Source: JAOPZY01 sp036495025 (GTDB lineage Bacteria; Actinomycetota; CADDZG01; JAHWKV01; JAOPZY01). From it: a stretch of DNA of 14,477 nucleotides. Of this stretch, positions 6,591-13,751 are shown one piece after another. The notes under the pieces were generated by a model that searched no databases, was not told where the DNA came from, and worked only from the letters and a program-made list of their open reading frames with translations. A program made the position numbers and the translations under genes. The stretch spans positions 1-14,477 of the forward strand of contig DASXNO010000219.1 in NCBI GenBank assembly GCA_036495025.1, read 5' to 3'. Each line of letters opens with the position of its first letter. The stretch's first letter is position 1.

Positions 6591-7334
6591 ATGAGACTGG
6601 GACTTCCGGACCACATCGTCGCCTGCCTGTTCGACCTCGACGGCGTCCTCACCCAGACCGCCACGGTGCACGAGGCGGCCTGGAAACAGATGTTCGATGC
6701 CTACCTGCAGAAGCGGGCCGCGCAGACAGGAGAGCCCTTCCAGGCCTTCGAGGAGGCCGACTACGACCGGTACGTCGACGGCAAGCCGCGCTACGACGGT
6801 GTGCGCTCGTTCCTGGAGTCGCGCGGCATCCACCTGCCCGAGGGCACCCACGACGACCCGCCGGACGCCGAGACCATCGGCGGGCTCGGCAACCGCAAGA
6901 ACGAGCTCGTCCTGGCGCTGATCCACACCAAGGGGGTCAAGGCCTACGAGGGGTCCGTGCGCTACGTCCATGCCGTGATCGAGGCCGGCCTGAAGCGGGC
7001 GGTGGTCTCCTCCAGCACCAACTGCCGGGACGTGCTCGCCGCCGCCGGCATCGCCGGCCTGTTCGACACCATCGTCGACGGCCATGTCGCCGAGGAGCGC
7101 CACCTCCGGGGCAAGCCGGCTCCCGACACGTTCCTCGAGGCCGCGAAGGAGCTGGACGTCGCGCCCGGGGGCGCCGCGGCGTTCGAGGATGCCCTGGCCG
7201 GTGTCGAGGCCGGCCGGGCGGGAGGGTTCGGCTACGTCGTCGGCGTGGACCGCGTCGGGCAGGCCAGGGAGCTGTTGGCCCACGGGGCCGATATCGTCGT
7301 CTCCGACCTGGCGGAGCTTCTGGAGGAACGATGA
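6591..7334 (+). CDS. pgmB: Beta-phosphoglucomutase-like HAD-superfamily hydrolase/mutase
   Basis: Predicted to turn beta-D-glucose 1-phosphate into glucose 6-phosphate through a phospho-aspartate. All four HAD motifs are present: motif I FDLDGVLT with nucleophile D15 and acid/base D17, motif II VVSSST around S140, motif III lysine K175 in GKPAPDTF, and motif IV FEDALAG with E199-D200. The long helical cap (about 23-115), including RYVDGKPRYDGVRSFL, matches the actinobacterial beta-PGM-like group. At 247 residues the length is normal. GGGAG-like bases 4-9 bases upstream serve as ribosome site. It overlaps the GH65 gene by the 4-base ATGA, a strong coupling signal, and the pair matches the adjacent HAD and GH65 genes that I recall in mycobacteria (Rv3400-Rv3401). 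A plain phosphatase activity is the main alternative. Confidence 0.9.
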   Translation: MRLGLPDHIVACLFDLDGVLTQTATVHEAAWKQMFDAYLQKRAAQTGEPFQAFEEADYDRYVDGKPRYDGVRSFLESRGIHLPEGTHDDPPDAETIGGLGNRKNELVLALIHTKGVKAYEGSVRYVHAVIEAGLKRAVVSSSTNCRDVLAAAGIAGLFDTIVDGHVAEERHLRGKPAPDTFLEAAKELDVAPGGAAAFEDALAGVEAGRAGGFGYVVGVDRVGQARELLAHGADIVVSDLAELLEER

Positions 7335-9685
7335 TCGACCACCCAGCCTTCCCCATCCATCCATGGCGACTGGCCGAGACCTTCCTCGACCTCAACGTCA
7401 TGGCGCAGACGGAGTCGCTCTTCGCGCTCTCCAACGGGCACATCGGATTGCGGGGCAACCTCGACGAGGGGGAGCCCCACGCGGTACCCGGCTCCTACCT
7501 CAACTCGTTCTACGAGGTGCGGCCCCTCCCCTACGCCGAGGGAGGCTACGGCTACCCCGAGGCGGGACAGACGGTCGTGAACGTCACCAACGGGAAGGTC
7601 ATTCGGCTGCTGGTCGACGACGAGCCGTTCGACGTCCGCTACGGCACCCTGCGCTTCCACCGGCGCACGCTGGACTTCCGCACCGGCTTGCTCACGCGGG
7701 AGGTCGAGTGGGTGTCGCCCACCGGCTGCGCCGTGCGCGTGCGCTCGACCCGGCTCGTGTCGTTCACGCAGCGGGCCCTCGTGGCCATCCAGTACGAAGT
7801 CGAGCCGGTGGACTGCACTGCGGACATCGTCGTCCAGTCGGAGCTGGTGGCCAACGAGCCCCTGCCGGGGAGCATCCTCGACCCGAGATCGACGGCCGTG
7901 CTGGCCGCGCCGCTTGCCGCCGAGCTCCACGACCAATCCAACGGCCGCATCGTGCTTGTCCATTCGACGAAGGTGAGCGGGCTGCGCATGGCGGCGGGGA
8001 TGGACCACATCATCGACGGGCCGGGCAAGACGCAGGTCCACGCCGAAGTTTCCGACGACCTCGGGCGGCTGACCGTCGCCACGCGCCTCGAGCCCACGCA
8101 GTCGCTGAAGCTCCAGAAGTTGCTCGCGTACGGCTGGTCGAGCGAGCGCTCGGCCCCGGCCCTTCGGGACCAGGTGGACGGTGCCCTGGCCTCGGCGAAG
8201 TGGCACGGATGGGACGCGATCTGCGCCGACCAGAAGGCCTACCTCGATGACTTCTGGGGGCGGGCCGACGTGGAGCTGGAGGGCGACGGCGAGATCCAGC
8301 AGGCGGTGCGCTTCGCGATGTTCCACGTCCTGCAGGCGGCCGCGCGCGCCGAGGGCCGGGCAATCCCCGCCAAGGGCCTGACCGGGGCCGGCTACGACGG
8401 CCACACCTTCTGGGACGCCGAGACCTTCGTGCTGCGATCGCTGACCTACACGACCCCCTCCGCGGTCCGGCACGCGCTGTTGTGGCGGCAGTCGATCCTC
8501 CCGCTCGCCCGGGAGCGCGCCCGGGTCCTCGGCCTCTCGGGGGCCACCTTCCCGTGGCGGACCATCCACGGGGAGGAGTGCTCCAGCTACTGGCCGGCGG
8601 GGACCGCTGCCTTCCACATCAACGCAGACATTGCCGATGCCTGCGTGCGCTACCGGTTCGCGACCGACGACGAGACCTTCGAGCTCGAAGCGGGCCTCGA
8701 GATCCTCATCGAGACCGCCCGGCTCTGGCGGATGCTGGGCCACCACGACCTCGAGGGCAAGTTCCGCATCGACGGCGTGACGGGTCCCGACGAATACAGC
8801 GCCCTCAAGGACAACAACGTCTACACCAACCTGATGGCGCAGCGGAACATGCAGGCAGCCGCCGACGCGGTCGAGCGTCATCCCGTCGAGGCGGCGAAGC
8901 TCGGGGCCGGGGCGGAGGAGGCGGCGAGCTGGCGGGACGCGGCGGCCGCCATGCACGTCCCCTACGACGAGGCCCTCCAGGTGCACCCGCAGGCGGAGGG
9001 GTTCACCCGGTACCAGGTCTGGGACTTCGAGCACACGCCGCCCGACCACTACCCCCTGCTCCTGTACTACCCGTACTTCGACCTCTACCGTAAGCAGGTG
9101 GTCAAACAGGCCGACCTCGTGCTCGCCCTCGAGCTGCGGGGCGACCAGTTCACTCCCGAGGAGAAGGCCCGGAACTTCGACTATTACGAGCCGCTCACCG
9201 TCCGGGACTCGTCGCTGTCGGCATGCACCCAGGCGGTGATCGCGGCGGAGGTCGGCCACCACGACCTCGCCTTCGACTACCTGGGCGAGGCGGCGCTGAT
9301 GGACCTGCACGACCTCGAGCACAACGTCCGGGACGGGGTCCACATGGGGTCGCTCGCCGGGGTGTGGCTGGCGGCGGTGGGCGGCTTCGGCGGGATGCGG
9401 GACCACGACGGCACGCTCAGCTTTGCCCCCCGCCTCCCGGCCGCGCTGGAGCACATGGTCTTCCGCGTCACCTACCGGGGCCGGAATCTGCGGGTGTCCG
9501 TCGGCCACCAGGAGGCAACCTACGTGTTGATCGAGGGCCTCCCAATGGAGGTGACGCACCATGGCACGACGACCAAGGTGACCAACGAGGCCGTGACCTT
9601 GCCGATCCCGCCGCACGTCAAGCGGGAACGACCCACCCAGCCCCCCGGCCGGGCCCCCACCCGACGGGGGGTCCTTCGGGCTTGA
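7331..9685 (+). CDS. Glycoside hydrolase family 65 disaccharide phosphorylase (trehalose/maltose/kojibiose type)
   Basis: Cytosolic inverting phosphorylase, 784 residues, expected to split an alpha-glucoside with phosphate into glucose plus beta-glucose 1-phosphate. N-terminal beta-sandwich about 1-280 (ESLFALSNGHIGLRGNLDEG, 28-47), linker helices, (alpha/alpha)6 barrel about 315-690, then a small C-terminal beta domain. Key sites: GYDGHTFWDAE (354-364), the catalytic acid E488 within VTGPDEYS, the substrate-binding KQAD at 592-595, and RDSSLSACTQA (625-635), where the phosphate site lies in known maltose phosphorylases. Ribosome site GGAGG lies 4 bases before the ATG. The substrate is not decided by these motifs; the coupled beta-PGM gene argues for phosphorolysis rather than hydrolysis. 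The last 25 residues are Pro/Arg-rich and outside the domain. Confidence 0.95.
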   Translation: MIDHPAFPIHPWRLAETFLDLNVMAQTESLFALSNGHIGLRGNLDEGEPHAVPGSYLNSFYEVRPLPYAEGGYGYPEAGQTVVNVTNGKVIRLLVDDEPFDVRYGTLRFHRRTLDFRTGLLTREVEWVSPTGCAVRVRSTRLVSFTQRALVAIQYEVEPVDCTADIVVQSELVANEPLPGSILDPRSTAVLAAPLAAELHDQSNGRIVLVHSTKVSGLRMAAGMDHIIDGPGKTQVHAEVSDDLGRLTVATRLEPTQSLKLQKLLAYGWSSERSAPALRDQVDGALASAKWHGWDAICADQKAYLDDFWGRADVELEGDGEIQQAVRFAMFHVLQAAARAEGRAIPAKGLTGAGYDGHTFWDAETFVLRSLTYTTPSAVRHALLWRQSILPLARERARVLGLSGATFPWRTIHGEECSSYWPAGTAAFHINADIADACVRYRFATDDETFELEAGLEILIETARLWRMLGHHDLEGKFRIDGVTGPDEYSALKDNNVYTNLMAQRNMQAAADAVERHPVEAAKLGAGAEEAASWRDAAAAMHVPYDEALQVHPQAEGFTRYQVWDFEHTPPDHYPLLLYYPYFDLYRKQVVKQADLVLALELRGDQFTPEEKARNFDYYEPLTVRDSSLSACTQAVIAAEVGHHDLAFDYLGEAALMDLHDLEHNVRDGVHMGSLAGVWLAAVGGFGGMRDHDGTLSFAPRLPAALEHMVFRVTYRGRNLRVSVGHQEATYVLIEGLPMEVTHHGTTTKVTNEAVTLPIPPHVKRERPTQPPGRAPTRRGVLRA

Positions 9686-10350
9686 CCATCCCCGTCTACC
9701 TCGAGGTGGGGGCGAAGCGGGTGTTCGCCGGGACCCTCGAGTGGCCGGGCTGGATCCGGTCTGGCAAGACCGATGACCAGGCCCTCGACGCCCTGGCCGC
9801 CGCCGCCCGTCGCTACGCGCCGGTCGCCGCCCTGGCGGGCCTGGCGCTGCCGGGCACACGGGAAGGCCCCGACTTCAGTGGGGCCGAATTCGAGGTCGTC
9901 GAGCGCATCGGTGGCAACGCCACCACCGACTTCGGTGCTCCCTCGGCGATCCCCGAGGCCGATGCCAGGCCCCTGTCGGCCGGGCAGGCCAGGCGGGCCG
10001 CCGACCTGGTCGCTGCCTGCTGGACCTACTTCGACCGGGTCGTGGCGGCGGCGCCGGCCGAGCTCCGCAAGGGCCCGCGTGGTGGGGGCCGAGACCGGGA
10101 CAAGGTCGTCGCCCACGTGGTCGAGGCCGAGGCCGCCTATGCAGGCAAGCTCGGCATCCGCCGCCGCGACCTCCCCCCGGAGGAAGCGGGCCCCGGCTCG
10201 GCGGTGCGAACGGCGCTGCTCGACGTGCTGGGCGCTGCCTCGACCGGGGACCCGCTCGTCGAGAAGGGGTGGCCACCCCGCTACGCCGCCCGCCGCATCG
10301 CCTGGCATGTCCTCGACCACGCCTGGGAGATCGAGGACCGCAGCACCTAG
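9682..10350 (+). CDS. HicB-like N-terminal region joined to a DinB-like helical bundle
   Basis: A 222-residue protein. The start is taken as TTG at 9682, overlapping the GH65 stop (TTGA), since homology-like sequence begins at once: VYLEVGAKRVFAGTLEWPGWIRSGKTDDQALDALAA (5-40) has the strand, PGW and G-x-T-x-x-x-A-L pattern of HicB-type ferredoxin-like domains. Residues about 100-222 look like a DinB/YfiT four-helix bundle with the metal triad spacing H145, H209 and H213 (HVLDH). A linker with GGNATTDFGAP (77-87) joins them. A long upstream open frame exists, but it lies antiparallel in reading phase to GH65 and is a shadow. Known DinB-fold enzymes are thiol-dependent S-transferases, isomerases or hydrolases; the HicB-like part suggests no toxin partner here. 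Function unknown. Translational coupling places it in the phosphorylase operon. Confidence 0.75.
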   Translation: MTIPVYLEVGAKRVFAGTLEWPGWIRSGKTDDQALDALAAAARRYAPVAALAGLALPGTREGPDFSGAEFEVVERIGGNATTDFGAPSAIPEADARPLSAGQARRAADLVAACWTYFDRVVAAAPAELRKGPRGGGRDRDKVVAHVVEAEAAYAGKLGIRRRDLPPEEAGPGSAVRTALLDVLGAASTGDPLVEKGWPPRYAARRIAWHVLDHAWEIEDRST

Positions 10351-10595
10351 GGGTCGTGCCGGATCGGCGAGACCCGCCGCCCCGAGCGCCTGATCCCCCT
10401 GCCGCGAGGCTCCTCGGCGCAGAGGCTGCATCGATCTCCTCTGCGCTTCAGGCCGCGAGCGCTTGCCGGGTAGTGCTCGAAGACGTAGGCGCGATGTGCG
10501 AGGCAGAGGGGTTCCTGATGCTCGACCTCGCCCGCCTTCCAGGCAATCCAGAGGATGGTTGGCCATCGATCGCTCCCCTGGCTCCGCGGTGCCAT
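10347..10595 (-). CDS. Small basic putative zinc-binding protein (82 aa)
   Basis: Not assigned to a family. The ATG at 10595 is preceded by a clear ribosome site (GGGAGG, 8 bases upstream), third positions are about 80% G/C, and the protein has features of a real domain: a Trp-rich start (RWPTILWIAWKAGE, 10-23), C31-x2-H34 followed by C56-x2-C59 with an aromatic/basic stretch between (YVFEHYPASARGLKRRGD), and an Arg-rich tail. This is the layout of a treble-clef or zinc-ribbon knuckle that may bind nucleic acid or protein. Its stop and the stop of the upstream plus-strand gene share one CTAG. It is divergent from the XRE regulator across 169 bases. An in-frame ATG at 10691 would add 32 residues but has no ribosome site. 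Possibly a chance frame, though several signs agree. Confidence 0.55.
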   Translation of the reverse strand: MAPRSQGSDRWPTILWIAWKAGEVEHQEPLCLAHRAYVFEHYPASARGLKRRGDRCSLCAEEPRGRGIRRSGRRVSPIRHDP

Positions 10596-10764
10596 TCCTG
10601 TTCCCTCCCTTCTGTTGTCTGGGCAAGGGGTGAGTCGCAACCTGCACACAACCAGCAACTGCCATCCGGGCACAGAGCGCGGGTCGAGCACATGCCGGGC
10701 AACGATCGGGCGAACCGCCTACGACTAGTGCCAACCGGGCCTGCAAGCTGTAGAAAGACCTCAA
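10596..10764. promoter_or_regulatory. Divergent intergenic region between the small zinc protein and the XRE regulator
   Basis: 169 bases with no gene. It must carry the promoters of both flanking genes. I do not see a convincing -35/-10 pair on either strand. On the minus strand GGTTGTG and GGTTGCG occur as spaced imperfect direct repeats (10632-10655 region), a possible regulator-binding pattern. The regulator downstream would be the natural candidate to bind here. Confidence 0.4.
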
Positions 10765-12042
10765 ATGGCAGGCAAACGGCGTCGCCTCGCCGCCCGGCGG
10801 CGGGCCCTCGGCTTCACCCAGGAGTCGCTCGCCGAGCTCCTGGGCGTCAATCCCACTACGGTCCGGCGCTGGGAGAGCGGCGCCACTGGCAGCGGGCCGC
10901 AGCCGTGGGTTCGCCGGAAACTCGCCGAATACCTCCAGGTCTCGACCGAGGAGCTCGAGGAGCTGCTGAGCGACGGCCGCGGGGTGCTACCGTGGCGCTC
11001 TGCCGATGACGAGGACGACGTGAACCGCCGGGCGCTGCTCAAGCTCCTGGGAGGGGCGGTACTGGGCGCGCCGTTCGCCGGGCGTCTGGAGCATCTGCGG
11101 CGAGGTCTTGACGCCGCCCTGGGGGCCCCGACCAGCGTCGCCGATATCGAGGAGTGGGAGCACACGGCCTTCCGCTACGCCCGGGACGTTGTCTACCTTC
11201 CCTATGGGCAGGTCCTCCCGGCGCTGATGGCGGACCTCGCCGAGGTGCGGACGAGGCTGGTGCGCGTGTCGGATGCACTCCGCCCCCGGATGTCGCACGT
11301 GTGCGGGCAGCTCAGCGCCTTGATGGCCATCGTTCTCTTCGATATCGGAGACCCCGAGGGTGCCCGCCGCTACTGGCGCACCGCGGTGCGTGCCGCCGAC
11401 GAGTCAGGCGATGCGACCCTTCGGTCCCATGTCCGCGCCAAGCGCGCCGTCTACGCCCTCTACGAACCGCCGTCGGCCCTACCGGCACTCACCCTGTCCG
11501 AGGAGGCAATAGCTGTGGGCAGGGGCGCTCCCAGAGCGGGCGTCGCCAGCGGGCATGCTATGCGGGCGCAGGCGCTCGCCCTGCTTGGCCGCCATGACGA
11601 GGCACGGGGCGCGCTCGAGGACCTCGAGGACGTCTTTGCCCGCCTGCCGGAGTCTACGGTTGCAGATTGCGCGTCCGAGTGGGGATGGTCCGAGCAGCGC
11701 CTGCGCCACGTCCAGAGCTGGGTTCACTCCCACGCTGGCCGGCTCGACGAGGCGGTGGCAGCTCAGGATGCCGCCCTCGCTCTCTATCCCGCGTCGGCAT
11801 ACCGGGGTCCGGCGCAGGTGCAATTACACCGGGCGATGTGCCTGATCGCTGCCGGCGATCCGAGCGAGGGAGCCCGGCATACGGTCCACACGCTCCAGGC
11901 CCTTCCCCAGCACTGCCGTGACAACGCGGTCATCCGCCGAACGGCAACATTCGCGCTCGGCGCGGTCCCCGAACCGGCTCGTGCGCTGCCCGCGGTCGCC
12001 GAGGCTCGCGAGCTGCTCGCGCTGCCACTGGGGCAGCTGTGA
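10765..12042 (+). CDS. XRE-family transcriptional regulator with C-terminal TPR-like region
   Basis: A 425-residue cytosolic DNA-binding protein. The helix-turn-helix lies at about 9-66, with the recognition part FTQESLAELLGVNPTTVRRWESG (17-39). A short acidic linker follows, then an odd twin-arginine-like stretch NRRALLKLLGGAVLGAPFA (87-105). Residues about 125-415 are helical TPR-type repeats, seen in A-L-x-L-x-G-x-x-x-E-A units such as ALALLGRHDEARGAL (270-284) and HAGRLDEAVAAQDAAL (323-338). The layout resembles actinobacterial NsdA-like and related regulators of development and secondary metabolism, where the TPR part may sense a peptide or protein. No good ribosome site precedes the ATG. 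It is divergent from the small zinc protein and convergent with the PfkB-family gene. The targets are unknown. Confidence 0.88.
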   Translation: MAGKRRRLAARRRALGFTQESLAELLGVNPTTVRRWESGATGSGPQPWVRRKLAEYLQVSTEELEELLSDGRGVLPWRSADDEDDVNRRALLKLLGGAVLGAPFAGRLEHLRRGLDAALGAPTSVADIEEWEHTAFRYARDVVYLPYGQVLPALMADLAEVRTRLVRVSDALRPRMSHVCGQLSALMAIVLFDIGDPEGARRYWRTAVRAADESGDATLRSHVRAKRAVYALYEPPSALPALTLSEEAIAVGRGAPRAGVASGHAMRAQALALLGRHDEARGALEDLEDVFARLPESTVADCASEWGWSEQRLRHVQSWVHSHAGRLDEAVAAQDAALALYPASAYRGPAQVQLHRAMCLIAAGDPSEGARHTVHTLQALPQHCRDNAVIRRTATFALGAVPEPARALPAVAEARELLALPLGQL

Positions 12043-12044
12043 CC

Positions 12045-12074
12045 GGGGCGCCGCAGCCTCCTCGGGCGGCCCTT
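12045..12074. terminator. Candidate bidirectional terminator between convergent genes
   Basis: The 31-base gap between two convergent stops holds GCCGC (12050-12054) and GCGGC (12066-12070), extended past a bulged C by G/C and G-U pairs (12045-12048 with 12071-12074). On the plus strand it ends CCCTTTAG, a short T-run. It serves the XRE gene and, read from the other side, the kinase gene. Confidence 0.45.
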
Positions 12075-13018
12075 TAGAGGTCCCGGCGCAGGGCCGAGGC
12101 GAGCTCGAGCGACTCGACACTCAGCATCGACTTGAAGTCGTCGAAGCGTTGCCGGATGTCGGCATCCGTGAGGGCCTGGACCCGCTCGGTGCCGAAGCCC
12201 TCGACGTTGAACGAGGCCATGACGGACCCGACCGCCATCGCCCGGCGCAGCACCGCCTGGGAGAGCTCGCCCTCGCCGTGGCCCTCCAGGTAGCCGAAGA
12301 ACCCGCCGGCGAAGCTGTCGCCGGCGCCGGTGGGGTCGACGACGGTCTCGAGCGGGTAGCCGGGCATGCCGAAGAACCCCTCCTCGCCGAAGAGGGCTGC
12401 CCCATACTCGCCCCGCTTCACGACGACGAAGCGAGGCCCGAGCTCACGAAGCTTCCGGGCCGCCCGCACGGTGTTGGGCTCCCCCGTGAGGGAGCGGACC
12501 TCGGCATCGTTGAGCAGCACGGCGTCGACGGTGCGGATGGCGTCGAGCAGGGCGTCGCGCTGGGTGTCGATCCAGAGGTTCATCGAGTCCAGGCCAACGA
12601 GGCCGCCACCCCCGTACTCGGCCCGGACCGCGGACTGGAGGGCCGGCTGAATGTTGCCGAGGAACAGGGCGCCTGCCGCCTTCGACTCCTCCGATAGCCT
12701 GGGCTGGAAACCGGCGAAGACGTTGAGCTGCGTGTCCAGGGTCTGGGCGGTGTTGAGGTCGAAGTCATAGCGGCCCCGCCAGAAGAAGGTCGAGCCGGTC
12801 ACCCGCTCGAGCTCCTCGGTGTCGATGCCGCGGCGGGTGAGCACCTCTGCCTCCTCCTCGCCGAAGTCCTCCCCGACGATCCCGACCACCCGGACGTCGG
12901 TGAAGAAGCTGGCGGCCAGGGAGAAGTGCGTGGCGGAACCACCCAGCATCCGCTCGCGCTCCCCGAAGGGGGTGGCGACGGAATCGAACGCGACGGAACC
13001 GACCACAACCACGGACAT
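12074..13018 (-). CDS. PfkB-family carbohydrate/nucleoside kinase (ribokinase-like)
   Basis: Cytosolic ATP-dependent sugar or nucleoside kinase, 314 residues, a normal length. It shows the N-terminal GSVAFDSVATPFGERERMLGG substrate region (7-27), the first PfkB signature around GGSATHFSLAA (26-36), the NDAE motif (170-173) for Mg/phosphate, and the second signature DPTGAGDSFAGGF (228-240), with D234 as catalytic base and the GAGD anion hole intact. The start VVVVGSVAFDS is the subgroup found in many actinobacteria without a fixed substrate. No Shine-Dalgarno is visible before the ATG, so it may be leaderless. It is divergent from the PfpI-family gene across 90 bases. Ribokinase, fructokinase and adenosine kinase activities cannot be separated by motif. 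Confidence 0.92.
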   Translation of the reverse strand: MSVVVVGSVAFDSVATPFGERERMLGGSATHFSLAASFFTDVRVVGIVGEDFGEEEAEVLTRRGIDTEELERVTGSTFFWRGRYDFDLNTAQTLDTQLNVFAGFQPRLSEESKAAGALFLGNIQPALQSAVRAEYGGGGLVGLDSMNLWIDTQRDALLDAIRTVDAVLLNDAEVRSLTGEPNTVRAARKLRELGPRFVVVKRGEYGAALFGEEGFFGMPGYPLETVVDPTGAGDSFAGGFFGYLEGHGEGELSQAVLRRAMAVGSVMASFNVEGFGTERVQALTDADIRQRFDDFKSMLSVESLELASALRRDL

Positions 13019-13064
13019 GCCGGGCGGTATCGTGCCACACCCGGTGGGAAAACTCCTCCTGGGT

Positions 13065-13101
13065 GGGACAATTCAGCCCGCAGCGCCTAGTTTGAGGAGG
13101 T
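13065..13101 (+). promoter_or_regulatory. Promoter and ribosome site of the PfpI-family gene
   Basis: GGGACA (13065-13070, four of six to -35) is followed after exactly 17 bases by TAGTTT (13088-13093), a fair -10. A strong Shine-Dalgarno GAGGAGGT (13094-13101) lies 7 bases before the ATG. The ribosome site is clear; the promoter assignment is tentative because the -10 abuts the Shine-Dalgarno and would leave a very short leader. Confidence 0.45.
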
Positions 13102-13108
13102 ACCCACA

Positions 13109-13687
13109 ATGGCAGGTCAACTCTCCGGCAGGTCCATCGCGTTCTTCGCAGCCAACGAGGGGGTCGAACAGGTCGAGCTCACCATCCCCTGGGATCGCAT
13201 CCGCGAGGCGGGAGCCACGGTCGAGATGATCTCGCTCGAGAAGGGTGAGATCCAGATGATGAACCACCTCGACAAGGCCGACACCTTCCCGGTCGATCGC
13301 GTGGTCAAGGAGGCGGAGCCCGCCCGCTACGACGGCCTGGTGCTGCCCGGTGGCGTGGCGAACCCCGACCTCGCCCGCATGAAGCCCGAGGCCGTGGCGT
13401 TCGTGAAGGCGTTCTTCGATACCGGCAAACCCGTCGCCGCAATCTGCCATGCTCCATGGATGCTCGTCGAGGCGGACGTGGTCCGGGGCAGGACGGTGAC
13501 GTCGTGGCCGAGCCTGCGCACCGACATCCGCAATGCCGGCGGCACCTGGGTCGACGAGCAGGTCGTTGTCGAGAAGGGCCTCGTCACGAGCCGCAAACCC
13601 GACGACCTCGACGCGTTCTGTGAGGCGGCCATCGAGGAGTTCGCAGAGGGCGCCATCGCCCACGGCCAGGAACGTAGAAGCGCCTAG
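13109..13687 (+). CDS. DJ-1/PfpI-family protein (type 1 glutamine amidotransferase-like)
   Basis: A 192-residue protein of the PfpI/YhbO/GSP18 group, variously described as stress-linked protease-like or deglycase proteins. It has the flavodoxin-like core with the conserved glutamate near residue 17 (AANEGVEQVEL, 14-24), the YDGLVLPGGVANPDLAR stretch (74-90) and the nucleophile elbow AICHAPWML (111-119) with Cys113 and His114. The later segment SWPSLRTDIRNAGGTWVDE (132-150) is characteristic of this subgroup. It has its own strong ribosome site and is divergent from the kinase gene, so it is probably a separate transcript. No signal peptide, so it acts in the cytosol. Protease versus deglycase versus chaperone activity is unsettled for the family. 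Confidence 0.93.
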   Translation: MAGQLSGRSIAFFAANEGVEQVELTIPWDRIREAGATVEMISLEKGEIQMMNHLDKADTFPVDRVVKEAEPARYDGLVLPGGVANPDLARMKPEAVAFVKAFFDTGKPVAAICHAPWMLVEADVVRGRTVTSWPSLRTDIRNAGGTWVDEQVVVEKGLVTSRKPDDLDAFCEAAIEEFAEGAIAHGQERRSA

Positions 13688-13690
13688 GGG

Positions 13691-13750
13691 GACGATGCCA
13701 AATCTTTGAGCATATTCTGACGTATAGCAGCGCAATTTACTCACAGACTG
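13691..13750 (+). promoter_or_regulatory. AT-rich promoter-like island before the amidase gene
   Basis: This is the most AT-rich stretch of the right half of the window. It contains TTGAGC (13706-13711), TATTCT (13713-13718), TATAGC (13723-13728) and TTTACT (13736-13741), but none form a clean -35/-10 pair at 16-18 bases. It is the obvious place for the amidase promoter. Confidence 0.4.
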
Positions 13751-13751
13751 T

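Noticed and set aside
7232..9859. 875-codon antisense open frame opposite GH65
   Set aside because: Shadow of high third-position GC. The plus frame has full GH65 motifs and the antisense translation is Arg/Gly/Pro/Val-rich without motifs. The same reasoning removes the long antisense frames at 1034-2227, 2331-3734, 3914-4615, 5096-6292, 6492-7364 and 9520-10764.
10347..10691. Longer 114-residue version of the small zinc protein
   Set aside because: The ATG at 10691 lacks a ribosome site, and the extra 32 residues have poorer coding character; the GGGAGG-supported ATG at 10595 is preferred.
11023..11079. Genuine Tat export signal in the XRE regulator
   Set aside because: The stretch is about 87 residues in, behind an intact helix-turn-helix, so export is not expected.
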